Source: Streptomyces sp. NBC_01497 (lineage in GTDB: Bacteria > Actinomycetota > Actinomycetes > Streptomycetales > Streptomycetaceae). From it: a stretch of DNA of 64,000 nt. This document shows positions 51,851 through 61,472 of the stretch, piece after piece. The position numbers were made by a program, and so were the translations under genes. The number at the start of each line of letters is the position of its first letter. The stretch's first letter is position 1. The stretch lies in the NCBI RefSeq assembly GCF_036250695.1, contig NZ_CP109427.1, positions 2,976,001-3,040,000 of the forward strand, read 5' to 3'. The notes beneath the pieces were generated by a model. The model was given only the letters and a program-made list of their open reading frames with translations, did not search any database and had not been told where the DNA came from.

Positions 51851-51885
51851 CTGCGGGACCTGCGGGGCCTGCGGGCCGGGCGCGG

Positions 51886-53277
51886 TCAGGCCTTGGCCTC
51901 CCCCGCCGCCAGCCGCTTCAGCGACCTGACCCGGCGCACGACTCCCCGCACCCGTGCGTTGCGCGGGATGAACGCCATCCGGGCCGGCACTCCGCCCGGC
52001 AGGTCGAGCACCGTGAGGCGGCGGCGCTTGAAGTAGCGCAGCGCGTCCGGGCTCTGATGGGCGCGCAGGTACTCCACCGCCGGCTCCCGCAGGTCCGGGT
52101 TGATCTTCGGCTGCATCGCGAAGCCCACCGCCGCGAGGAGCCCCGTCAGACCGTCCGAGGCGGCATCGAGGCGCTGCGCCTCTACGGCCGCGCTGTCGCC
52201 CACGTCGGGCAGCAGCTCGTGGCAGATCGTCACGGGCACCCGGTTGCTGTTCTCGTACGGGGCGAGCCGTTCGAGCAGCAGGCCCGTGCCGGCGCGCGCG
52301 ACGCGGAGCCCGTAGAACGACGCCGCGGTGAACAGCGCCGTGGAGAAGCATCCGACGACGAGGCCCGGCCGCAGCCGCTGGTAGAGCACCTCGGCGATGA
52401 CCGGCGCGTCGACGATGGTGAGCTCCACGCCGAGCCGCTCCGCCTCCTCCTCCAGGCGGCGGGAGAAGCGCGCGGGAGCCGTGGGGTGCGGCTTGAAGAC
52501 GACGCGGCGGTGGCCGAGCCCGTGGGCGCCGCGCAACATCGTCAGATGCAGTTCCTCCTCCTCGTCGGAGGTGAGGATGGACAGCGCGGAGAGGTACTGG
52601 CCCAGCAGGAGCGCCGGGCGCCCGGCGGCCGGTGTGCCGTCGTCGTCCGGCCCGGGCGGGGCGTCGGGGACGCCCGGCAGCTCCGGGGCGTCGCCACCGA
52701 TCTCGGCGAGGACCTTGAGGAACACCTCGGTGGGTACGACCACCGGCTCGGCGCCGAACTCCCGCAGCAGCATGGGCCGCAGGCCGGGGACGAGGTCGAG
52801 GTGCAGGACACGGCCGATCCGGGTGCCGATCAGCGGCGGGATCTTGTTGCGGGTGGGCCCGTAACTCATCAGCCCGTCCGCGTAGATGTCGATGGCGGCC
52901 CCGGTGAAGATGTCCGTGACGGCCAGCGCGGGCACCACCTGGATCGACTCGGCCACGAGGTGCACGGGGTCGTCGCCGAGGTTCCACAGCAGCCGCAGGT
53001 GGCGTTCCCACAGCACGACGTCGTCGGGGCGCGGGGACCAGGCGCCGGGGTGGAAGGGGTGGATGGCCTCGTTCCACGACAGGACCTCGTCGAAGCGGTC
53101 CCTCAGGCGCTCGAAGCCGGACATCTCGTCGAGCCCGGGCGTGGCCTCGGGGTTGGCCGCGTTGTTGGACACGAGCAGGATGGTGCGGCGGGCCGGTTCG
53201 AAGCATTCGGCGTCCAGGGCGGCCGCCAGCGTGGCGGCGCCGTAGAGGGTGGACGCGAGGAAGATGCGGGTGGTCAT
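51886..53277 (-). CDS. Polysialyltransferase-like protein (PF07388-type)
   Basis: A 463-residue protein resembling alpha-2,8-polysialyltransferases: MTTRIFLASTLYGAATLAAA, RRTILLVSNNAANPE and IDIYADGLMSYGPTRNKIP (the HP-type and donor-site region cannot be assigned exactly). The C-terminal part contains HRRVVFKPHPTAPARF and YQRLRPGLVVGCFSTALFTA, the usual KPHP and S/T-T end motifs of the family. It probably elongates a Kdn or sialic-acid chain from CMP-sugar at the inner membrane. ATG 53277 overlaps the GT2 stop (ATGA). Confidence 0.82.
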   Translation of the reverse strand: MTTRIFLASTLYGAATLAAALDAECFEPARRTILLVSNNAANPEATPGLDEMSGFERLRDRFDEVLSWNEAIHPFHPGAWSPRPDDVVLWERHLRLLWNLGDDPVHLVAESIQVVPALAVTDIFTGAAIDIYADGLMSYGPTRNKIPPLIGTRIGRVLHLDLVPGLRPMLLREFGAEPVVVPTEVFLKVLAEIGGDAPELPGVPDAPPGPDDDGTPAAGRPALLLGQYLSALSILTSDEEEELHLTMLRGAHGLGHRRVVFKPHPTAPARFSRRLEEEAERLGVELTIVDAPVIAEVLYQRLRPGLVVGCFSTALFTAASFYGLRVARAGTGLLLERLAPYENSNRVPVTICHELLPDVGDSAAVEAQRLDAASDGLTGLLAAVGFAMQPKINPDLREPAVEYLRAHQSPDALRYFKRRRLTVLDLPGGVPARMAFIPRNARVRGVVRRVRSLKRLAAGEAKA

Positions 53278-54323
53278 GCGGCTGCCTCCGCGGGAGCCTG
53301 GCGGCGGCGCAGCTTGACGAGCTGGCTCGCACGCCGGTGGTCGAGAGAGGTCAGGGTGTCGTCCAGTACGTCCTGCGGCATTCTGCGCAGGGCGGCGGCG
53401 CTCATCGTCTTCAGCTGCCGGGCGACGCCGGGCTCGAACCGTTCGATCTGGCCCAGGTGGTGGGTGATGATCGCGCAGTAGGTGCGGACGGCCTTCGGCA
53501 TCAGCCGGTCCGCCTCCGCGTCCGTCGACGTCTCGCGCAGCAACTGGTCGAAGGCGGCGATGAAGTCGAGCTGGCGGGTGTCGCCGATCTGGGTGAGCGA
53601 GGACTCGACCCCGCGCCGGTAGTAGTAGCCGAGGTGGTTGACCGCGGCGCAGGACTCGGCCTCCCGGTGCAGCTTCCAGATCCAGGGCCGGTCCTCGGCG
53701 GTGTGCAGACCCTCGGGGAAGGCCATCAGGCCCGCGTCGTAGAGCCGCCGGTGGAACAGTCCGGCCCACGAGTACGGGTAGTCGACGGACGTGGAGCGGG
53801 TGTCGGGCAGGATCAGGTCGCGGGGACGCAGGACGGTGCCGCGCGGGCCGATCGGCGCGCGGTAGACGGTGCGCGCGCGGGCCGTGCAGCGGACCTGGTC
53901 GGTGCGGATGAAGTCCACACCCAGTCTCTCGATCTCGCCGACGAGCGCCGGCAGGTAGCCGCGCGCCAGCCAGTCGTCACCGTCGAGAAATGTCAGGTAC
54001 TCCCCGCTCGCGGCGTTCAGGCCCGTGTTGCGCGCGGTGCCGATACTGCTGTTCTTCTCGTGTCTGATCTGGCGTACCTCGCAGCGGAATTCCCGTGCGA
54101 AATCTGCCACCGCTTCGGACGAGCCGTCGGTGGAGCAGTCGTCCACGAAAACGACCTCGTCGTTCTCGCTGACGTTCGCACGCAGGCTTCGCAGTGCTTC
54201 GGTGATGAAAGGCCGCACATTGAAGTACGGCACGATGACGGAGAGCTTGACCACTCCGGGGACGCTAGGGGCTGTCCCGGCTCGGTTACCCAAGATCCGG
54301 CGTACGGCAGGTGAACGGCGCAT
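53274..54323 (-). CDS. GT2-family glycosyltransferase
   Basis: A 349-residue GT-A inverting glycosyltransferase. The domain begins VVKLSVIVPYFNVRPFITEA, with VFVDDCSTDGSSE and the metal motif FLDGDDWLARG (DGDD). A basic C-terminal tail follows. ATG 54323 is chosen because AAGGA lies 6-7 bases before it. Co-translated with the polysialyltransferase-like gene, and divergent from the DUF6716-like gene. Likely role: a sugar transfer in polymer or linker synthesis; acceptor unknown. Confidence 0.88.
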   Translation of the reverse strand: MRRSPAVRRILGNRAGTAPSVPGVVKLSVIVPYFNVRPFITEALRSLRANVSENDEVVFVDDCSTDGSSEAVADFAREFRCEVRQIRHEKNSSIGTARNTGLNAASGEYLTFLDGDDWLARGYLPALVGEIERLGVDFIRTDQVRCTARARTVYRAPIGPRGTVLRPRDLILPDTRSTSVDYPYSWAGLFHRRLYDAGLMAFPEGLHTAEDRPWIWKLHREAESCAAVNHLGYYYRRGVESSLTQIGDTRQLDFIAAFDQLLRETSTDAEADRLMPKAVRTYCAIITHHLGQIERFEPGVARQLKTMSAAALRRMPQDVLDDTLTSLDHRRASQLVKLRRRQAPAEAAA

Positions 54324-54396
54324 GTCGGAATCCTTAATCACCCCTCGAAGTGGCCGCTTTCCCCATTCGTAGACGTTCTGTTAACCCTTTATTGCC

Positions 54397-55776
54397 ATGG
54401 AGTTGGGCCGCCGCCCGACATGGCTTTCTAACGTCCAGGACGTGCCATCACGTACCAGCCACGCGGTCAGGGTCGCCGTACTCGCCGATTCCGACACCCG
54501 GTGGAAGTGGGGCGCGCTCACCGCGCGCCGCATCGTCCCCGGGGGCCGCACCGTCGAGCTCAGCGGCTTCCTCCTGCGCGGCCGCGCCACGCCCACCGCC
54601 CGCCAACTGGCCGAGGTGGGGGCGGAGGCGAGCGATGTCCGGGAGATCACCGGGAACGCCTTCCTCTCCTTCCTCGCCGAGGAGCAGGACGAGCGGGGCG
54701 GGTACGACCTGATCGTCCTCGCCCTCGTCGGCGGCGGGGTGCAGGCGATGCTGCACGGCATCGCCGCGCTGGACCTCGCCCGGCGGCCCGTCGTCGTCAC
54801 CGGCTACGTCGGGGTCGTCTACGAGAAGCTCGCCGACGGGCTCCTGCTGCGGCACGGTGCCGATGTCGTCCTCGCCAACTCCCGGCACGACGCGCACCGC
54901 TTCCGTGACGTGTACGAGGGCGTCGGCGCCGACGCGTCGTGCGTGACCGAGGCGGCCCTGCCGTTCCTCGGCGGCGCCCGCTACGAGCCGGTGGAGGGCC
55001 GCGACACGGTCGTCTTCGCGGCGCAGCCGTCCGTACCGGTGACGCGCGAGGACCGCGCGTACGTCCTGCGGCGGCTGATCGAGCACGCCCGGCTGCACCC
55101 GCGCCGCGAGGTGCTGCTGAAGCTGCGCAGCAAGGTCGGCGAACAGACCACCCACGTCGAGGAGTTCCCCTACCAGCGGCTCGCGGAGAAGGTGCCCGGC
55201 GGGCTGCCGTCCAACTTCCGCCTCGTGTACGGGAACATGGGCGACGTCCTGGACGGCACGGACCTCCTCGTGACGGTCTCCTCGACGGCCGCGCTCGAAG
55301 CGCTGCACCGGCGCATCCCCACCGCGATCCTCACCGACCTCGGGATCCGCGAGCCCCTCGGCAACCACCACTTCGTCGGCTCCGGCTGCCTCGCCTCCTT
55401 CGACCACCTGGACAGCGGGCAGAAGCCGCGCGCCGACGCGGTCTGGGCGGACCGGCAGGGCGTCGCCGCGGACGGCTCGTACGCGGCGGCCTTCGACCAG
55501 GCCCGCGCCCGGGTGGCGACACTGCTCGACGATCCCGCACTCCCGCCCATCGCCCCCTACTACACCCGCACCACGGCCCCCGGCTACCTGCCGCAGCTGC
55601 TCGCCAGACACCGCCTCGACCCGGACGGCCGGCCGCTCGCGCCGGGTGCCGCGCCGGCCGGCTCGTCCGGCATGCGCCGGGCCGTGCGCCAGGCCGTACG
55701 CGGCGCCGCGCGCGGCGCGTACCGCCACGGCGTGCAGCGCGTCGCGCCCGTCATCCGCCGGATGGGCGAGCTGTGA
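54397..55776 (+). CDS. DUF6716-like putative glycosyltransferase
   Basis: A 459-residue protein beginning the conserved region with RVAVLADSDTRWKWGALTAR, as in the DUF6716 family, which is found in actinobacterial surface-glycan clusters. Middle blocks include VVVTGYVGVVYEKLADGLLL and SRHDAHRFRDVYEGVGADA; the C-terminal region LVTVSSTAALEALHRRIPTA recalls the donor-site of GT-B/polysialyltransferase folds. No catalytic residues can be assigned. Neither start is strong: ATG 54397 and GTG 54442 are both possible. It is followed by the CMP-sugar synthetase gene after 38 bases. Confidence 0.78.
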   Translation: MELGRRPTWLSNVQDVPSRTSHAVRVAVLADSDTRWKWGALTARRIVPGGRTVELSGFLLRGRATPTARQLAEVGAEASDVREITGNAFLSFLAEEQDERGGYDLIVLALVGGGVQAMLHGIAALDLARRPVVVTGYVGVVYEKLADGLLLRHGADVVLANSRHDAHRFRDVYEGVGADASCVTEAALPFLGGARYEPVEGRDTVVFAAQPSVPVTREDRAYVLRRLIEHARLHPRREVLLKLRSKVGEQTTHVEEFPYQRLAEKVPGGLPSNFRLVYGNMGDVLDGTDLLVTVSSTAALEALHRRIPTAILTDLGIREPLGNHHFVGSGCLASFDHLDSGQKPRADAVWADRQGVAADGSYAAAFDQARARVATLLDDPALPPIAPYYTRTTAPGYLPQLLARHRLDPDGRPLAPGAAPAGSSGMRRAVRQAVRGAARGAYRHGVQRVAPVIRRMGEL

Positions 55777-55814
55777 AGGAAGCCGGCCGTACCCCACGAA
55801 CCCACGGAGCAGAC

Positions 55815-57032
55815 ATGACCGTCCTCGCCGTGATCCCCGCACGCGGGGGATCGAAGGGCGTGCCCGCGAAGAACCTCGCCCAGGTCGGCGGCGTACCCCT
55901 GGTGGTGCGGGCCGTACGGGCCTGCCGGGCGTCGCGCAAGGTCACCGACGTGGTCGTCTCCACCGACGACCCGGCGATCGCCGACGCGGCACGCGCGGCG
56001 GGCGCCGAGATCGTGCTGCGGCCCGCCGCGATCGCCGGGGACACGGCGACCAGCGAGGCGGCCGTGCTGCACGCGATGGACGCCTTCGAGGCGATGCGCG
56101 CCGTCACGGTCGACGTGGTGCTGCTGGTGCAGTGCACCAGCCCCTTCATCACCGCCGAGGACATGGACGGGGTGGCGGGCGCCATCACGGACGAAGGCGC
56201 CGACACGGCCCTGACGGTCGCGCCGACCCACGGTTTCATCTGGCGCGAGGGCGGCGCGACGAGCGCCGAGGTGGACGGCTACGGCGTCAACCACGACAAG
56301 TCCAACCGGCCGCGCCGCCAGGACCGCCCCCAGGAGTACCTGGAGACGGGCGCCGCGTACGCCATGCGCGCCGACGGCTTCCGCGAGGTGGGCCACCGCT
56401 TCTTCGGCCGTACGAAGCTGGTGGAGACCGACGCGGCGCGCGTCCTGGAGATCGACGACCCGCACGACCTGGCCCGCTCCCGCGCGCTCGCGCCGCTGCT
56501 CGACCCGGCGGTGCTGCCGGGACTCCAGGACGTGGACGCGGTCGTCCTCGACTTCGACGGCACGCAGACCGACGACAAGGTCTACGTCGACTCGGAGGGC
56601 CGCGAGATGGTCGCCGTGCACCGCGGCGACGGTCTCGGTGTGGCCGCGCTGCGCAAGTCCGGCCTGGAACTGCTGGTGCTCTCCACCGAGCAGAACCCGG
56701 TCGTCGCGGCCCGCGCCAGAAAGCTCAAGGTGCCGGTACTGCACGGCATCGACCGAAAAGATCTCGCACTGAAGCAATGGTGCGACGAGCACGGGGTCAC
56801 ACCCGAACGGGTGCTCTACGTCGGCAACGACGTGAACGACCTCCCGTGCTTCGGACTCGTCGGCTGGCCCGTGGCCGTCGCGAGTGCCCATGACGCCGTT
56901 CGCGCAGCCGCGCGCGCCGTCACCACGACCCCGGGCGGCGAAGGGGCGATCCGCGAGATCGCCGGCTGGCTGCTGGGGCCGGGGCTGCATGTCCCCGCTC
57001 CGCACCTTCCCCCCACCCACGCCCACAACTAA
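55815..57032 (+). CDS. CMP-nonulosonate synthetase / HAD phosphatase fusion
   Basis: A 405-residue fusion. Residues 1-225 are a NeuA-type cytidylyltransferase: VIPARGGSKGVPAKN (CTP binding), LVQCTSPFITAEDM and YLETGAAYAM. From about 240 a HAD phosphatase like KdsC/KDO-8P phosphatase follows: DFDGTQTDDKVYVDSEGREM (D246, D248) and YVGNDVNDLPCFGLVG. Together they would remove a phosphate and activate Kdn or a sialic acid as its CMP-sugar. ATG 55815 has GGAG at 55806. It is 9 bases before the NeuB-like gene. Confidence 0.92.
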   Translation: MTVLAVIPARGGSKGVPAKNLAQVGGVPLVVRAVRACRASRKVTDVVVSTDDPAIADAARAAGAEIVLRPAAIAGDTATSEAAVLHAMDAFEAMRAVTVDVVLLVQCTSPFITAEDMDGVAGAITDEGADTALTVAPTHGFIWREGGATSAEVDGYGVNHDKSNRPRRQDRPQEYLETGAAYAMRADGFREVGHRFFGRTKLVETDAARVLEIDDPHDLARSRALAPLLDPAVLPGLQDVDAVVLDFDGTQTDDKVYVDSEGREMVAVHRGDGLGVAALRKSGLELLVLSTEQNPVVAARARKLKVPVLHGIDRKDLALKQWCDEHGVTPERVLYVGNDVNDLPCFGLVGWPVAVASAHDAVRAAARAVTTTPGGEGAIREIAGWLLGPGLHVPAPHLPPTHAHN

Positions 57033-57041
57033 GGACAGTTC

Positions 57042-57968
57042 ATGAACACCGACGCCTCTTCCCGCCTGCGCAAGCTGGGTTCGCGCACGGCCGGACCCGG
57101 TCGTCCCGTCTTTGTCACGGGTGAGATCGGGATCAACCACAACGGCGAGCTCGACAACGCGATCGCGCTGATCGACGTCGCCGCCGAGGCCGGCTGCGAC
57201 GCGGTCAAGTTCCAGAAGCGCACGCCGGAGATCTGCACCCCGCGCGACCAGTGGGACATCGAGCGCGACACCCCCTGGGGCCGGATGAAGTACATCGACT
57301 ACCGCCACCGCGTGGAGTTCGGCGAGGACGAGTACCGCGCCATCGACGAGCACTGCAAGGAGAAGGGCATCGCCTGGTTCGCCTCCCCGTGGGACACCGA
57401 GGCGGTCGCGTTCCTGGAGAAGTTCGAGTCGATCCCCGCGCACAAGGTCGCCTCGGCGTCCCTGACCGACGACGAGCTGCTGCGCGCGCTGCGCGCCACC
57501 GGCCGTACGGTCATCCTCTCGACCGGCATGTCGACGCCGAAGCAGATCCGGCACGCCGTCGAGGTGCTCGGCAGCGAGAACATCCTGCTGTGCCACGCCA
57601 CCTCGACGTACCCGGCGAAGGCCGAGGAGCTCAACCTGCGGGTCATCAACACCCTGCAGAACGAGTTCCCGAACGTCCCGATCGGCTACAGCGGCCACGA
57701 GACGGGCCTGCAGACCACGCTCGCCGCGGTCGCCCTCGGCGCCACCTTCGTCGAGCGCCACATCACCCTGGACCGCGCGATGTGGGGCTCCGACCAGGCC
57801 GCGTCCGTCGAGCCGCAGGGCCTCACGCGCCTCGTGCGCGACATCCGCACCATCGAGGCGTCCCTCGGTGACGGCGTGAAGAAGGTCTACGAGTCCGAGC
57901 TCGGCCCGATGAAGAAGCTCCGCCGTGTCGCGGGCGTCGTGGCCGAGGCCGACGCGGCGCAGGACTGA
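57042..57968 (+). CDS. NeuB-like nonulosonic-acid synthase, no SAF domain
   Basis: A 308-residue NeuB-type aldolase that condenses PEP with a sugar (for Kdn, mannose or mannose-6-phosphate). Motifs: VTGEIGINHNGELDNAIALI, DAVKFQKRTPEICTP, GIAWFASPWDTEAVAFLEKF and IGYSGHETG. The C-terminal SAF/antifreeze-like domain of bacterial NeuB (which reaches about 345 residues) is absent, and the protein ends after KKLRRVAGVVAEAD. AAGGA precedes ATG 57042. It lies between the synthetase and the last glycosyltransferase in one operon. Confidence 0.9.
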   Translation: MNTDASSRLRKLGSRTAGPGRPVFVTGEIGINHNGELDNAIALIDVAAEAGCDAVKFQKRTPEICTPRDQWDIERDTPWGRMKYIDYRHRVEFGEDEYRAIDEHCKEKGIAWFASPWDTEAVAFLEKFESIPAHKVASASLTDDELLRALRATGRTVILSTGMSTPKQIRHAVEVLGSENILLCHATSTYPAKAEELNLRVINTLQNEFPNVPIGYSGHETGLQTTLAAVALGATFVERHITLDRAMWGSDQAASVEPQGLTRLVRDIRTIEASLGDGVKKVYESELGPMKKLRRVAGVVAEADAAQD

Positions 57969-57979
57969 CGGCGCGGGCC

Positions 57980-59062
57980 ATGCCGAGTCCGAGCGGGGAA
58001 CGAGCCCCGCGCCGCCGCGACCTCCGCGCCCGAACGGCGATCGCGTTCGTGGAGAGCCCCGTCCAGCTGCTGAACGTGCTGGAGTGGGCGAGGACGGGTG
58101 GGAGGGGCGACGACCTGACCGTTGTCGTGCTCTCACCCACCGACCCGATGTCGCGCGGCCAGCTCCGCAGGATGGCCGAGCTGGCCCGCGACGAGGGCTG
58201 CACGGTGCGCTGGCAGGAGGCGAGGGGCGGCGCGGGGGCCCCGCTCAAGACGGTGCGCCAACTGGCGCCCCTGCTGCACCGGTCGGGCCGGATCGTGATC
58301 GGCGATCCGTTCTCCCGGTATGTGCAGCTGCTGCTCACGATGGCCGGCGGCAAGAGGCTGACCGTCGTCGACGACGGCACGGCGACGATGGAGTTCATCG
58401 GTCAGCTCGCGCGCGGCGAACGCCTGGTGCGCTGGCACCGGCGCGGCGGCCCCCGCGGGCCCCGTGAGCTCGTCCTCGCCCCCGTCACGGCGGCGGCCCG
58501 CCGCCGCCTGACCCCGACCGACGCCCGTTCGGTGGAGGTGTTCACCTCGATGCCGGTGCAGGAGGTGCCGCGAGGCATCGACGTGACGGAGAACCGCTTC
58601 GAGTGGACCCGCGCCACGTTCGGCCCGCCGAAGATCCTCGACGGCGCCGACCTCGTCGGCACCTCGCTGGTGGAGACGGGCGTCGTGGACGACGCGCAGT
58701 ACACCGAGGCGGTCACGTCCCTGGCGCGCGAGCACCGCGCCATCCGCTACTTCGCGCACCGCCGCGAGAACGCCGAGAAGCTGCACGCGCTGCACGCGGC
58801 GACCGGTCTGGAGATCGTCCGCCCCGACCTGCCCCTGGAGCTGGTGGCCCGCCGGGGCCCGATCAGCAGGACCATCCTCAGTTTCCCGTCCACGGTCGTG
58901 CACACCCTGCCGCTGGCCCTCGCGGGCACCGGGGTGAAGGTCGCGGTCTGCGACATCGCCCCGGAGTGGCTCAGGGCCAACGCGTCCCCGCGCGCGCAAG
59001 GCTTCCTGTCGGGCGTGACCAGCGCGGCGAAGGACGTCCACCGGCTGGTGACACCGGCGTAA
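57980..59062 (+). CDS. Polysialyltransferase/GT52-like protein
   Basis: A 360-residue protein starting with the block IAFVESPVQLLNVLEWARTG. The SPxQ motif is found in GT52 and polysialyltransferase-like enzymes. Further blocks: GRIVIGDPFSRYVQLLL, GGKRLTVVDDGTATMEFI, IRYFAHRRENAEKLHAL and SFPSTVVHTLPLALAGTGVK (donor-binding end region). It begins 11 bases after the NeuB-like gene, so it belongs to the same operon. It likely transfers Kdn or sialic acid from CMP-sugar; linkage unknown. Confidence 0.8.
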   Translation: MPSPSGERAPRRRDLRARTAIAFVESPVQLLNVLEWARTGGRGDDLTVVVLSPTDPMSRGQLRRMAELARDEGCTVRWQEARGGAGAPLKTVRQLAPLLHRSGRIVIGDPFSRYVQLLLTMAGGKRLTVVDDGTATMEFIGQLARGERLVRWHRRGGPRGPRELVLAPVTAAARRRLTPTDARSVEVFTSMPVQEVPRGIDVTENRFEWTRATFGPPKILDGADLVGTSLVETGVVDDAQYTEAVTSLAREHRAIRYFAHRRENAEKLHALHAATGLEIVRPDLPLELVARRGPISRTILSFPSTVVHTLPLALAGTGVKVAVCDIAPEWLRANASPRAQGFLSGVTSAAKDVHRLVTPA

Positions 59063-59082
59063 GGGCGCGACGGTGCCGCGCG

Positions 59083-59124
59083 AGGCCCCCGGGGTGTGCC
59101 GCACGGCACCGCCCCCGGGGGTCT
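59083..59124. terminator. Hairpin after the nonulosonate operon
   Basis: CCCCCGGGG and GTGCC pair with GGCAC and CCCCCGGGGG around a 4-base loop, with an internal mismatch. It lies about 20 bases after the last glycosyltransferase stop. Confidence 0.5.
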
Positions 59125-59336
59125 CCGTGTCCGTGCGGGGTCCCCTCCGCACGCGCGGGCCGCGGCTGACGCCCCGCGCTCCGCGCCCGGACGGACGCGG
59201 CGAGCCTCCGGACGGCCCGGCCGGGCTGGGCGCTGCCGGCGGTCCCCGGAGCACTGTCCCGCCGCGCACCCCGGAGAAGACCTAAAATTCGGCAGTCAAC
59301 TCCCGGTAACCGCTCGGCACAGAAGGAACACGGATC

Positions 59337-61307
59337 ATGACAAGCGAGACGCACGAGTTCCAGGTGGAGGCGCGCCAGCTTCTCCAGATGATGATCCACT
59401 CGATCTACTCGAACAAGGACGTGTTCCTGCGCGAGCTCGTGTCCAACGCGTCCGACGCGCTCGACAAGCTGCGCCTCGAAGCGCTGCGCGACGGGGATCT
59501 CGGCGCGGACGTGTCCGACCTGCACGTCGCCATCGAGTCCGACCCGGCCGCCCGCACCCTGACCGTGCGCGACAACGGCATCGGCATGTCGCGCGAGGAC
59601 GTCGTGGCGCTGATCGGGACGATCGCCAACTCCGGCACCGCGGCGTTCCTCAAGGACCTCAGGGCGGCCGAGGACTCCGCGACGGCGGACGGACTGATCG
59701 GCCAGTTCGGCGTGGGCTTCTACGCCAGCTTCATGGTGGCCGACGAGGTCACGCTGGTCACCCGGCTCGCGGGCGAGTCCGTGGGTACGCGGTGGACCTC
59801 GACCGGCGAGGGCACGTACACCGTCGAGGACGCGGTCGACGCCCCGCAGGGCACGGCGGTCACGCTGCACCTCAAGGCCGAGGACAGCGAGGACGGCCTG
59901 CACGACTACACCTCCCGGTGGAAGATCAAGGAGATCGTCAAGCGGTACTCGGACTTCATCACCTGGCCCATCCGGATGGCCGCGGAGCCGGTGGCCGCGG
60001 ACACCGACGCCGACCCGGACGCCGACGGCGGGGACGGGGCGAGCGAGGCCGGGGACCGGGAAGCGGGCACCGCCCCGCCCGCGCCCGAGGTCCTCAACTC
60101 GATGAAGGCCCTGTGGGCCCGCTCGCGCGACGACGTCACGGACGACGAGTACCACGAGCTGTACAAGCACATCAGCCACGACTGGAACGACCCGCTGGAG
60201 ACCATCCGCCTCCAGGCCGAGGGCACGTTCGAGTACCAGGCCCTGCTGTTCATCCCGTCCCACGCGCCGCACGACCTGTTCGCGCAGGACCACGCGCGGG
60301 GCGTCCAGCTGTATGTGAAGCGCGTGTTCATCATGGACAACTGCGAGGCGCTGATGCCGCCGTATCTGCGCTTCGTGAAGGGCGTCGTCGACGCGGCGGA
60401 CCTCTCGCTCAACGTGTCGCGCGAGATCCTGCAGCAGGACCGGCAGATCCAGCTGATGCACCGGCGCCTGGCGAAGAAGGTCCTGTCGACCGTCAAGGAC
60501 ATGCAGGCGAAGGAACCGGAGCGCTACGCCACGTTCTGGCGGGAGTTCGGGCGCGCCCTGAAGGAGGGCCTGCTCAGCGACTTCGAGAACCAGGAGACCA
60601 TCCTGAAGGTGTCCTCGTTCGCCTCCACGCACGACACGGAGAAGCCGACCACGCTGGCGCAGTACGTGGAACGCATGAAGGACGGCCAGGAGCACATCTT
60701 CCACCTCACGGGCGAGTCCCGGCAGGCGATGGAGAACTCGCCGCACCTGGAGGCGTTCCGCGCCAAGGGTATCGAGGTGCTGCTGCTGAGCGACCCGGTC
60801 GACGAGGTGTGGGTCGAGGCCGTGCCGCAGTTCGCCGGCAAGCAGCTGCGGTCCGTCGCCAAGGGCGAGGTCGACCTCGGGACCGAGGAGGAGAAGCAGG
60901 AGGCCGAAACCGAACGCGAGCAGTTGCAGGAGGAGTTCCAGGGCCTGCTGGCCTGGATGACGGAGCGGCTGGGTGAGAGCGTCAAGGAGGTACGGCTCTC
61001 CACCCGTCTGACGGTGTCCCCCGCCTGCATCGTCTCCGACGCGCACGACGTGACACCGGCGTTGGAGAACATGTACCGCGTCATGGGCCGGCCGGTCCCC
61101 CAGGTCAAGCGGATCCTCGAACTCAACCCGGGCCACCCGCTGGTGACGGGCCTCAACAAGGCCCACGCGGGGGGCGGGGACACCACCAACCTCGCGGAGA
61201 CGACGGAACTCCTGCACGGAATGGCCCTGCTGGCCGAGGGCGGCGAGCTCGCGGACGCGCCGCGCTTCGTGAGGCTGCTGGCGGACCGCCTGGAGCGCAC
61301 GCTCTGA
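59337..61307 (+). CDS. htpG: Molecular chaperone HtpG (Hsp90)
   Basis: A 656-residue Hsp90. The N-terminal GHKL ATPase has [39 protein letters not shown] and [15 protein letters not shown]. The middle domain includes [20 protein letters not shown] and [17 protein letters not shown] run of about 30 mostly Asp/Ala/Gly/Glu residues (near 219-252) between the N and middle domains resembles the charged linker of eukaryotic Hsp90, usually absent or short in bacteria. AAGGA lies before ATG 59337. It is a single transcription unit. Confidence 0.95.
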
Positions 61308-61434
61308 CGTCGCCCGCCCTTCCCGGGAGAGGTCTCGGGAGGGGCCGCCGCCGGGGTTCGGCCGGGACCGGCCGAGCGCGCCGCGAGGCTCCGCCGCCCC
61401 GCGCGGGGGCGGCGCCGTGTGGGCGGTGAGGGTT

Positions 61435-61460
61435 TCGGGGACCGCGGGCGCGGTCCCCGA
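61435..61460. terminator. Bidirectional hairpin terminator between htpG and the mutase gene
   Basis: TCGGGGACCGC pairs perfectly with GCGGTCCCCGA across GGGC. It lies between the convergent htpG and mutase genes. Confidence 0.75.
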
Positions 61461-61472
61461 CCCCCCGCGGCG

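Noticed and set aside
43091..59062. Reading the glycan region as an antibiotic or exopolysaccharide capsule cluster
   Set aside because: There is no polymerase/flippase (Wzx/Wzy) or polyketide/NRPS gene in the window, while CMP-nonulosonate genes and sialyltransferase-like enzymes point to a wall polymer.
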